Part shown: positions 1-5,987 of the stretch, in pieces
How the letters are laid out: each line of letters opens with the position of its first letter
How positions within the stretch are numbered: the first letter of the stretch is position 1
Source: JABDBK01 sp964533645
GTDB taxonomy: Bacteria; Pseudomonadota; Gammaproteobacteria; DSM-16500
Assembly (NCBI GenBank): GCA_964533645.1
Contig: CAZHMQ010000112.1
Coordinates: forward strand, 1-6,459
DNA length: 6,459 nt
Reading direction: 5' to 3'
The notes under the pieces: model-generated
The model's input: the letters and a program-made list of their open reading frames with translations, nothing else
Told to the model about the DNA's origin: nothing
Databases searched by the model: none
Translations under genes and position numbers: made by a program

Positions 1-57
1 AGGCAGAATGCCTGCATGATGAAAACGGCAGTTACACAAAATATCTTACAGGCTCGT

Positions 58-627
58 CTATTTTTTAATCAGACCTTCGTCGGGGTTCCACGTATATTCA
101 TTCCCATTATGAAAAAAACTGATTAATCTATCTAATTTTAATGAGCCTTCACGCACCCTAATAAGAAAATTTGACTCTGTTGAATTATCCCCGGATGTCA
201 AAATATCGGTTTTTTGTACCGCGACTGTAAGATACGCATGCTGGGGTTTATCTTTTTTTGTGCGCAACATGGCTTCTATTTCATTTTTATTCGAATAAAT
301 CGGTCTGTTTACGCTGTATTCATAAAAAACTTTAGGATTAAGCATATTGTTCCAGTTACGTAATACTATGCCTTTTGCATTAAATAAATAAACGTACACC
401 AAAACTTCGTTTTCTTGTACACCCAACTTACTATTTTTGATGATGACACTAGCAGTGGTTTGATCCACCTCTAATTGCATTAACATTTCTTTTAAACGAT
501 CGCGTACAAACCTGAACTTATCACCGATTTCAAATTTTGTACGCAAGGCTTCATCACACTCTATAGCTTCACTCACAAGTGCAATTAATTTAGCTTGTTG
601 TGTTTTTTCATCATCATTTGCAAACAT
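58..627 (-). CDS. icmQ: IcmQ, Dot/Icm type IVB secretion system protein
   Basis: IcmQ is a Dot/Icm protein that, in Legionella, inserts into and permeabilises membranes. It is held in check by its chaperone IcmR, and its C-terminal domain has an NAD+-binding ADP-ribosyltransferase-like fold. The 189-residue length agrees with the roughly 190 residues of Legionella IcmQ. Seen here: a helical N-terminal part (about residues 8-60, with a charged KFRFVRDRLKEML stretch) that would hold the IcmR-binding helices. It is followed by a mixed domain with IcmQ-type landmarks in order: NRPIY at 107-111, the segment LRTKKDK...AYL at 121-133, a DIL at 141-143, LKLDRLISFFH at 163-173 and a lysine-rich end GLIKK. 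There is no signal peptide or transmembrane segment. The ATG lies 3 bases after the stop of the IcmR-like gene, with only a weak purine-rich ribosome site, suggesting translational coupling. After the stop, the 57 bases to the window edge show no convincing start of icmP. Identification rests on remembered family pattern, not a search. Confidence 0.85.
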   Translation of the reverse strand: MFANDDEKTQQAKLIALVSEAIECDEALRTKFEIGDKFRFVRDRLKEMLMQLEVDQTTASVIIKNSKLGVQENEVLVYVYLFNAKGIVLRNWNNMLNPKVFYEYSVNRPIYSNKNEIEAMLRTKKDKPQHAYLTVAVQKTDILTSGDNSTESNFLIRVREGSLKLDRLISFFHNGNEYTWNPDEGLIKK

Positions 628-630
628 AAG

Positions 631-876
631 TTATGATTCTCTACGACTTTTTTCATTTTGTAGGCTGCTGTTTTCTGGCAACAAACCTTCTATATTTTTA
701 CTAAACTTCTCTAAATTAGTCGCTGCTTCAAGCAGATATTGGACAGACTTACCCGGTGTGCCCGGTGGCGCGGCATTTTGTAGTCCCGTTGCCAGAATAT
801 ACACCTGGCTTGCTAATGCATGCATTTTATTTTTCATTAAATAAATAATTGCCGCTTTCATAGACAATACCTTCAT
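631..876 (-). CDS. Putative IcmR functional counterpart (FIR-type IcmQ chaperone)
   Basis: Small 81-residue protein directly upstream of icmQ. In Legionellales this slot is taken by IcmR or by one of the highly divergent, functionally equivalent FIR proteins, which share almost no sequence but bind the IcmQ N-terminus and stop it from self-associating. The protein shows the expected shape: an amphipathic helix at about residues 6-33, a proline/glycine turn at 34-43 (NAAPPGTPGK), a second helix at about 44-66 (VQYLLEAATNLEKFSKNIEGLL), and a short charged tail. Such a helical hairpin could pair with two IcmQ helices in a four-helix bundle. There is no signal peptide. ATG 876 is used here. A GTG one codon earlier is possible, and the ATG at 861 has a slightly better site (AAGG, 8-base spacing), which would give 76 residues. 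It begins 9 bases after the trmL stop and ends 3 bases before icmQ. Function is inferred from position and shape, since sequence similarity is not expected. Confidence 0.68.
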   Translation of the reverse strand: MKVLSMKAAIIYLMKNKMHALASQVYILATGLQNAAPPGTPGKSVQYLLEAATNLEKFSKNIEGLLPENSSLQNEKSRRES

Positions 877-885
877 CACTCTACT

Positions 886-1356
886 CTATTGTAAGCTTAG
901 CACATTAAAGCCGACTTGCCTCAGTGCTTCATAAAGAATCACAGCAACCGCATTCGAAAGATTAAGACTGCGCGATTCAGCAAGCATTGGAATACGTATC
1001 ACGGATGACTTACTCAAGGTATTTAGTAAATCTTTCGGCAGCCCCCTTGATTCTGGACCAAAAAGCAATACATCACCTTGTTCATATTTTACATCTGAAT
1101 AAAAGGTTGTTCCATGAGTAGAGCAGGCAAATAATCGCTTAGGCTGGACTTGCTCAAGAAAGCGTTGGTAGTTTTCATGATGATGCACTCTTGCCCATTC
1201 ATGATAATCCAATCCTGCTCTCTTTAATTGTTTGTCATCCGGCATAAAACTTAATGGATGAATAAGATGCAAGATAGCACCTGTATTCGCACATAAACGA
1301 ATAATATTCCCGGTATTCGGGGGAATTTCCGGTTCATATAAAGCAACTTGAATCAA
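886..1356 (-). CDS. trmL: tRNA (cytidine/uridine-34-2'-O)-methyltransferase TrmL
   Basis: SPOUT-family enzyme that methylates the 2'-O of the wobble base (cytidine or cmnm5-uridine 34) in tRNA-Leu isoacceptors using S-adenosylmethionine; cytoplasmic homodimer. At 156 residues it has the size of E. coli TrmL and aligns over its whole length. Seen here: LYEPEIPPNTGNIIRL at 6-21, the RAGLDYHEW block at 46-54, SAM-binding knot motif GPESRGLP at 100-107, IPM at 122-124, and the final knot motif SLNLSNAVAVILYEALR at 130-146. The start is a TTG (1354-1356) giving MIQVALYEP, supported by an AGGA site 7 bases upstream that overlaps the last codons of mlaA. No ATG lies at a sensible position. The 4-base gap from mlaA and 9-base gap to the IcmR-like gene place it in the middle of one operon. 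A role for TrmL in secretion is not implied. Confidence 0.95.
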   Translation of the reverse strand: MIQVALYEPEIPPNTGNIIRLCANTGAILHLIHPLSFMPDDKQLKRAGLDYHEWARVHHHENYQRFLEQVQPKRLFACSTHGTTFYSDVKYEQGDVLLFGPESRGLPKDLLNTLSKSSVIRIPMLAESRSLNLSNAVAVILYEALRQVGFNVLSLQ

Positions 1357-1360
1357 AATG

Positions 1361-2107
1361 CTATCCTGCCAATGTATTATTTTTTTCTAGATAAGGATTA
1401 CCGAGCTGCTTATTACGCTCTATAAGATAAGCACGTCTTTGCAAATACGCATCTCGCACAAAAGTATATTTATCTAATGCAGCTTGTTCAAATACATTTT
1501 GATAACGAAGTATTTCCGCCCGTCTTACCATCAAACTACCCGCAAACAGCCCATACTCCACTGTATCTGATTCAATATATGGATAAATAGTTAAATAATA
1601 ATTTGGATAAACCGATAATTGATCACGCACTGTCCCTGGCCCTAAAATAGGCAATACTAAGTAATTTGAATTTACCCAGCCCCATTGCGCCAACGTTAAC
1701 CCAAAATCTTGCTTATTATTAGGCTCCAACCCTATACCTGACGCAACATCAAATAACCCGCCTAATCCTATCGTGGTATTAATACCTAAGCGCCATGAGT
1801 CATTGATAGCTTGATAAAAATTAGCCTGCAAAAGGTCATTCAATATCGTAGGTACCGTGTCAATATTGTTATAAGCATTACTTATTCCTTTAGCCAATGG
1901 CTTAGGCGTAATTTTGATATAAACTACCGCGATCGGCTTTAAAATCAGTCGATCTAACCAATCATTAAACACAAACATGGGTCGATTAAAAGTTTCATAA
2001 GGATCTTTGTTCGCAGAAAAAGGCAAAGCTTCATCAGCAACTACATTGCGAATAAAGAACAATGTAAAGATACAAGCTATGACTCTTAATTTATTGATTT
2101 TTTTCAT
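1361..2107 (-). CDS. mlaA: MlaA/VacJ outer-membrane lipid asymmetry protein
   Basis: MlaA (VacJ) is the outer-membrane component that removes misplaced phospholipid from the outer leaflet and passes it to periplasmic MlaC and the inner-membrane MlaFEDB transporter. The 248-residue protein matches the family in length and motifs: DPYETFNRPMFVFND at 35-49, the helical belt region ITPKPLAKGISNAYNNID at 66-83, TTIGLGGLFDVASGIGL at 111-127, QDFGLTLAQWG at 133-143 and LVLPILGPGTVRD at 150-162. An N-terminal signal peptide is visible (KKINKLR, then a hydrophobic stretch, with likely cleavage after VVA at residue 24). Family members such as E. coli MlaA are lipoproteins, but here the only cysteine is C12, inside the hydrophobic core, so no usable lipobox is seen. 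The ATG at 2107 has a modest AGG upstream. It is the first gene of the mlaA-trmL-icmR-like-icmQ run; no other mla genes are in the window. Confidence 0.93.
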   Translation of the reverse strand: MKKINKLRVIACIFTLFFIRNVVADEALPFSANKDPYETFNRPMFVFNDWLDRLILKPIAVVYIKITPKPLAKGISNAYNNIDTVPTILNDLLQANFYQAINDSWRLGINTTIGLGGLFDVASGIGLEPNNKQDFGLTLAQWGWVNSNYLVLPILGPGTVRDQLSVYPNYYLTIYPYIESDTVEYGLFAGSLMVRRAEILRYQNVFEQAALDKYTFVRDAYLQRRAYLIERNKQLGNPYLEKNNTLAG

Positions 2108-2134
2108 ATTGCGGCCTATGTGAAAAACCTTTCT

Positions 2135-2164
2135 AGTTTAACTTCACTTAAGAATATATGCCAA
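2135..2164 (-). promoter_or_regulatory. Candidate sigma-70 promoter of the mlaA-icmQ operon
   Basis: On the minus strand a -35 TTGGCA (2164-2159, 5 of 6 consensus bases) and a -10 TAAACT (2140-2135, 4 of 6) are separated by 18 bases. Transcription would begin near 2128 and give a leader of about 20 bases before the mlaA ATG. No other promoter is evident within the four-gene run, so this may drive icmQ as well. Two TTAA cores one helical turn apart (CTTAAG 2147-2152 and TTTAAC 2137-2142) lie in the spacer and over the -10. Confidence 0.4.
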
Positions 2165-2181
2165 TCAGATTTGTTTGTGCT

Positions 2182-2209
2182 TTGTATCTAGGCAGGTTTT
2201 ACATATAAT
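2182..2209 (+). promoter_or_regulatory. Candidate sigma-70 promoter of gpmI
   Basis: A perfect -10 TATAAT at 2204-2209 is preceded, with 16-base spacing, by a weak -35 TTGTAT at 2182-2187. Transcription would start near 2216, giving a 20-base leader carrying a GAGA ribosome site before the ATG at 2236. The -10 is convincing; the -35 is only partly conserved. Confidence 0.5.
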
Positions 2210-2235
2210 TCCTATTTTCTAAAAGAGATACACTT

Positions 2236-3780
2236 ATGACCCATAGACCTCGCCCACTTGCCTTAATTATCTTAGATGGCTGGGGATACCGTGAAGAACT
2301 TGATGCGAATGCGATCGCTCAAGCTAAAAAACCCTTTTGGGATTATCTTTGGCAAACCTATCCGCACACCTTGATTTCAGGTTGTGGTCGTTGCGTGGGT
2401 CTTCCCGACGATCAAATGGGTAACTCTGAAGTCGGACATTTAAATATGGGTGCAGGTCGGATCGTACATCAAGATTTAACACGTATCGACGCCGCCATTG
2501 ACGATAAAACGTTTTTTTCTAATCCTGTGCTTAGCAAAGCCATCGATCAAGCCGTTCAATCACAAAAAGCCATTCATGTATTAGGATTGCTTTCACCAGG
2601 TGGAGTGCATAGCCATGAACGACAAATCAGCGCTGTAATCGAACTAGCCGCACAGCGTCACGCCACACATGTTTATTTTCATGCATTCTTGGATGGACGC
2701 GATACGCCACCTAAAAGTGCAGAACCTTCTCTAAGCGCATTAACAAAGCAATTTAATCAACTTCAGTGCGGAAAAATTGCGTCTATCATTGGACGTTATT
2801 ATGCCATGGATAGAGACAAACGTTGGGATCGTGTTAAAAAAGCCTATGATTTACTTACTGGAGACAATGCAGAATATCACGCAAAAACAGCGATGGATGC
2901 ATTGCAGCTTGCCTACGATAGAAATGAAACCGATGAATTTATAAAGGCAACAAGCATTCATGCGGCCGAAGAACATCCTGTTACTATGAATGATGGTGAT
3001 ACGGTAATTTTCATGAATTTTCGCGCTGATCGCGCGCGTGAAATGACGTCAGCTTTTGTTGATCCTAATTTTAAAGGCTTTCATCGAGACAAATGGCCTA
3101 AAGTTAATTTTATTTCACTTACCGAATACGATAAAACCTTCACTATCGAGATTGCATTTCCGCCGGAATCTCTTAATAATATTTTAGGTGAATACTTGAG
3201 CAAGCATCATTTCAAACAATTACGCATTGCCGAAACCGAAAAATACGCACATGTCACCTTTTTCTTCAATGGTGGCATAGAACAACCTTACCCTGGCGAA
3301 GATAGGATACTTATCCCATCACCCCCCGTCACAACCTATGATTTACAACCTGAAATGAGCGCACCTGAGGTTACCCATCAACTTGTCAAAGCGATTGAAA
3401 GCAAAGCATACGATGTCATCATTTGTAATTTTGCTAATCCGGATATGTTAGGCCACACAGGCAATTTACCTGCCACCATAAAAGCCATTGAAACCATAGA
3501 CACCTGCCTTGAAAAAATCATCGCCGCATTACAATCCGTCGGTGGTGAGGCTATTATTACAGCCGATCATGGCAATGCTGAGATCATGTTTGATCATTGC
3601 ACCCAACAAGCGCATACGGCACACACCACTGAACTTATTCCATTAATCTACGTAGGACGTCCTGCCACGATTGCCAAGAAACAAGGCATTTTGTCTGATA
3701 TTGCGCCGACTATGCTTTATCTTATGAACCTTGCCCAACCTTCAGAAATGACAGGAGAGTCATTATTGCACTTGTCTTAA
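2236..3780 (+). CDS. gpmI: 2,3-bisphosphoglycerate-independent phosphoglycerate mutase
   Basis: Cytoplasmic glycolytic and gluconeogenic enzyme that interconverts 3- and 2-phosphoglycerate through a phosphoserine intermediate, using two Mn2+ ions; alkaline phosphatase superfamily. The 514 residues match the usual length of about 510. All expected active-site residues can be placed: D14 in ILDGWG; nucleophile S64 in MGNSEVGH; H125 in GGVHSH; R155 and D156 in DGRDTPP; R187 and R193 in GRYYAMDRDKRWDR; R263 and R266 in FRADRARE; K336 in ETEKYAHVTFFFNGG; D403 and H407 in NPDMLGHTGN; D444 and H445 in TADHGNAE; and H463 before TTELIPL. The gene therefore looks intact and active. It diverges from mlaA with its own promoter. 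Downstream lies ctpA in the same direction, 270 bases away, an arrangement common in proteobacteria except that an EnvC/M23 peptidase gene normally lies between them. Confidence 0.98.
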   Translation: MTHRPRPLALIILDGWGYREELDANAIAQAKKPFWDYLWQTYPHTLISGCGRCVGLPDDQMGNSEVGHLNMGAGRIVHQDLTRIDAAIDDKTFFSNPVLSKAIDQAVQSQKAIHVLGLLSPGGVHSHERQISAVIELAAQRHATHVYFHAFLDGRDTPPKSAEPSLSALTKQFNQLQCGKIASIIGRYYAMDRDKRWDRVKKAYDLLTGDNAEYHAKTAMDALQLAYDRNETDEFIKATSIHAAEEHPVTMNDGDTVIFMNFRADRAREMTSAFVDPNFKGFHRDKWPKVNFISLTEYDKTFTIEIAFPPESLNNILGEYLSKHHFKQLRIAETEKYAHVTFFFNGGIEQPYPGEDRILIPSPPVTTYDLQPEMSAPEVTHQLVKAIESKAYDVIICNFANPDMLGHTGNLPATIKAIETIDTCLEKIIAALQSVGGEAIITADHGNAEIMFDHCTQQAHTAHTTELIPLIYVGRPATIAKKQGILSDIAPTMLYLMNLAQPSEMTGESLLHLS

Positions 3781-3883
3781 AAAAATAATTTGATTGCTCA
3801 TCTTATTTATTAAATGTAAAACTTAGCATCTATTTAATACTTGGCCTACGATATTTTTAACCATATTGAATATAAATGTATGA

Positions 3884-3906
3884 TGCATGCTAGGGTCTAG
3901 CATGCA
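3884..3906. terminator. Strong hairpin downstream of gpmI, possible terminator
   Basis: A perfect 10-base inverted repeat, TGCATGCTAG / CTAGCATGCA, flanks a 3-base GGT loop, about 100 bases beyond the gpmI stop. The sequence after it is AT-rich but has no unbroken run of T (AATTTATTTATG), so it is a weak candidate for an intrinsic terminator. It could instead stabilise the gpmI mRNA end or be a protein-binding dyad. It is the strongest secondary-structure element in the gpmI-ctpA gap. Confidence 0.45.
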
Positions 3907-3936
3907 AATTTATTTATGTAAAATCAATAAATTGTC

Positions 3937-3956
3937 ATAATTTTCGTCAAAATTAT
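3937..3956. promoter_or_regulatory. AT-rich dyad upstream of ctpA
   Basis: An 8-base inverted repeat, ATAATTTT / AAAATTAT, with a CGTC centre. It lies about 95 bases before ctpA and next to a possible -35 (TTGTCA at 3932-3937). Its symmetry would suit an operator, but in AT-rich DNA such dyads also occur by chance, and no regulator can be named. Confidence 0.2.
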
Positions 3957-4050
3957 CCCTTAATGGTATCTCCTAATATCGCATCACCCCCAGATCGGAG
4001 GAAAATGAACTATACTGAAATAAAGATATACCTCTTGAGGAAACTATCTT

Positions 4051-5448
4051 ATGAAACCACAAATGATAAAAGCAGGGATTAATATCATAAGCATGCTATT
4101 TGTGTGTATCGCCTTCACTTCAACTTCTTTCGCTTTCAAAGAAGTTGCAACTAATGCTTTAACAAAACAAGAAAAAGACATCAAAACAAATACTTTGCAA
4201 AAAACAGACATTGATAGGTTTACCAATGCCATCGCGCAAATCAAAGATTATTATGTGCAACCCATCAACGATAAAAAATTATTGGAAGATGCCATACGCG
4301 GTATGCTGAGTGGTTTAGATCCTCATTCTGAATATCTTGATGCTGAAAGCTATAAAACTCTTATGATGACAACAGCAGGAGCTTTTGGGGGATTAGGAGT
4401 TGAAGTCACTGGAGAATACGGTGTGCTTAAAGTCATTAGTCCTATTGATGATACTCCAGCCGCTAAAGCAGGCATTAAGCCTGGTGATTACATAGTCGGC
4501 ATTAATGGAAAAATGGTTAATGATATGACCATGAACGAAGCCGTTGATAACATGCGCGGCCCGAAAGGATCGCAAGTTACCTTAAGCATTATCCGCAAAG
4601 GTGAAAAACTTCCTCTTAGCATTAAATTAACAAGAGAAGTTATTCGTATATCGAGCGTAAAAAGCAAAATGCTATCTCCAGGCTTTGGTTATGTTCGAAT
4701 CAGCGAATTCCAACAACCCACCACTGAGCTCATGATTACAGCCATTGATAAATTGAAAAAAGAAAGTGGCGGTAATTTAAAAGGTTTAATCTTAGATTTA
4801 CGCAATAACCCAGGTGGTTTATTAGATACAGCAGTACAAGTTGTGGATGTCTTTTTAAATAATCGCAGCACGCACAAATATAAAGATATGATTGTGTATA
4901 CGGAAGGACGATTTCCTAGTGCGCAATATATCGCAAAAGCTTCACACCCTGGCGATATTTTGAATGGCGCACCCATGGTGATCTTAGTGAACGAAGGATC
5001 AGCATCTGCTTCTGAAATTGTTGCAGGCGCTCTGCAAGACTATCATCGCGCAGTTATCGTAGGTATCAATAGTTTCGGCAAAGGATCTGTACAAACCGTC
5101 TTACCTTTAGATGACCAGCATGCGCTTAAATTAACAACGGCACTTTATCACACCCCATCAGGCCGCATTATACAAAATAAAGGGATAGTACCTGATGTCA
5201 ATGTTGCTGATTTAAAAATACAAACCAGCAAAGCTGACACATCCATGCTTGCACCTATACGAGAATTTGAACTAAAAGGAAGTTTGAAAGCCACCGGCGG
5301 CAAAAATATGGGTATACTTCCTATAACAACTGAAACTTCAGTCTTAGCAGAATCGGACTTCCAACTTTATGAAGCCTATAAAATACTTAGCACCATGTAT
5401 ATGCTAGGCCAAAATCAAGTAACGACGCCAGCAACTGCGTCGAATTAA
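4051..5448 (+). CDS. ctpA: Secreted C-terminal processing protease, S41 family, with PDZ domain
   Basis: Periplasmic serine protease of the CtpA/Prc type, which trims or degrades exported proteins; in several Gram-negatives such proteases control murein hydrolases. The 465 residues are typical for CtpA and shorter than Prc. Domain order: signal peptide (about 1-28, likely cleavage after SFA), helical N-terminal region with DPHSEYLDAESY (90-101), PDZ domain (about 108-195, GGLGVEV and GIKPGDYIVGING), then the S41 core with LILDLRNNPGG (246-256). The catalytic serine is S319 in NEGSASASE and the general-base lysine K344 in SFGKGSVQ. The 25-residue spacing of this dyad equals that in Prc and plant CtpA, so the enzyme should be active. 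The ATG is preceded by GAGGA about 9 bases upstream. A better-looking GGAGG at 3997-4001 serves another short frame. The gene converges on ridA, with 86 bases between their ends and no clear terminator. Confidence 0.95.
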   Translation: MKPQMIKAGINIISMLFVCIAFTSTSFAFKEVATNALTKQEKDIKTNTLQKTDIDRFTNAIAQIKDYYVQPINDKKLLEDAIRGMLSGLDPHSEYLDAESYKTLMMTTAGAFGGLGVEVTGEYGVLKVISPIDDTPAAKAGIKPGDYIVGINGKMVNDMTMNEAVDNMRGPKGSQVTLSIIRKGEKLPLSIKLTREVIRISSVKSKMLSPGFGYVRISEFQQPTTELMITAIDKLKKESGGNLKGLILDLRNNPGGLLDTAVQVVDVFLNNRSTHKYKDMIVYTEGRFPSAQYIAKASHPGDILNGAPMVILVNEGSASASEIVAGALQDYHRAVIVGINSFGKGSVQTVLPLDDQHALKLTTALYHTPSGRIIQNKGIVPDVNVADLKIQTSKADTSMLAPIREFELKGSLKATGGKNMGILPITTETSVLAESDFQLYEAYKILSTMYMLGQNQVTTPATASN

Positions 5449-5534
5449 AACGCTTTAGGTAGAACTGTTTAAGTTTATACGAAACACTTTTATTCCTCGC
5501 TTAGAACGCGCGCAAAAATTAATCTGCACTTTTT

Positions 5535-5918
5535 TTAATTATGTTTTACCATGATGGCATCTATCTCAATCATAGCGGCTTTTGGTAAAGCGACGACGAC
5601 AAATGAGGTTCTAGCTGGATAAGGATTGTTAAAATAATTCACCATTATCTCATTTACGTACTGCAAATGTCCGATATCGGTAAGATATACGGTTAATTTT
5701 ACTACGGCACTTAAATCAGCACCTGCAGCTATCGCAACTGCTTTCAAGTTTTCAAAAACTTGAGTAATTTGAGCCTTGATACCCCCATCAACAATAGCCA
5801 TAGTCGCGAGATTTAACGCAATTTGACCAGAAAGATAAACCGTATTACCCACTTCCACTGCTTGCGAATAACAACCAATGGCTTCTGGAGCATTTTTTGT
5901 GACAATTTCTTTTTTCAT
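5535..5918 (-). CDS. ridA: RidA (YjgF/YER057c/UK114) enamine/imine deaminase
   Basis: RidA hydrolyses reactive 2-aminoacrylate and related enamine/imine intermediates released by PLP enzymes, protecting those enzymes; cytoplasmic homotrimer. The 127 residues match the family size. Landmarks: NAPEAIG at 9-15, VYLSGQIALN at 27-36, a central ITQVFENLKAVAIAAGADL segment at 51-69, VVKLTVYLTDI at 72-82, PYPARTSF at 99-106 with the substrate-binding arginine R103, and LPKAAMIEIDAI at 111-122 with conserved E118. This places it in the Rid group with catalytic arginine. One departure: the usual IGPYSQ is IGCYSQ, with C16 instead of proline. The ATG at 5918 is chosen over a GTG four codons upstream because GGAGAG (5928-5923) is well placed only for the ATG. 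A strong terminator lies just 26 bases upstream of the start, so how it is transcribed is unclear. Confidence 0.95.
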   Translation of the reverse strand: MKKEIVTKNAPEAIGCYSQAVEVGNTVYLSGQIALNLATMAIVDGGIKAQITQVFENLKAVAIAAGADLSAVVKLTVYLTDIGHLQYVNEIMVNYFNNPYPARTSFVVVALPKAAMIEIDAIMVKHN

Positions 5919-5944
5919 ATAGCTCTCCACGTTCTTTTAACACA

Positions 5945-5974
5945 AAAAAAATGCGCATAAATGCGCATTTTTTT
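5945..5974. terminator. Intrinsic terminator, bidirectional
   Basis: A perfect inverted repeat of 14 bases per arm, 5945-5958 against 5961-5974, is built on a TGCGCAT core flanked by A and T runs. Read on the minus strand it follows the stop of the cysteine-rich membrane protein gene by about 13 bases and ends in a run of T. The A run on the other side makes it functional on the plus strand too. It should end the transcript of the 105-residue gene before ridA. Confidence 0.88.
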
Positions 5975-5987
5975 AAATCTACGTCAT

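Noticed and set aside
1..57. Start of icmP downstream of icmQ
   Set aside because: An ATG is readable on the minus strand near position 17, but it has no ribosome site and too few codons to compare; small inverted repeats (AGGCA/TGCCT at 1-13) are too weak to call.
2072..2107. VIAC at residues 9-12 of MlaA as a lipobox
   Set aside because: A lipobox needs a hydrophobic stretch before the cysteine; only a short basic segment precedes C12, and the hydrophobic stretch follows it.
4044..4244. 66-codon minus-strand open frame over the start of ctpA
   Set aside because: It lies opposite the ctpA signal peptide and N-terminal region, has no ribosome site or family features, and is explained by ctpA coding on the other strand.
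4393..4976. Two minus-strand open frames (4393-4575 and 4689-4976) inside ctpA
   Set aside because: Both are antisense to conserved PDZ and S41 core sequence; their translations show no recognisable protein character.
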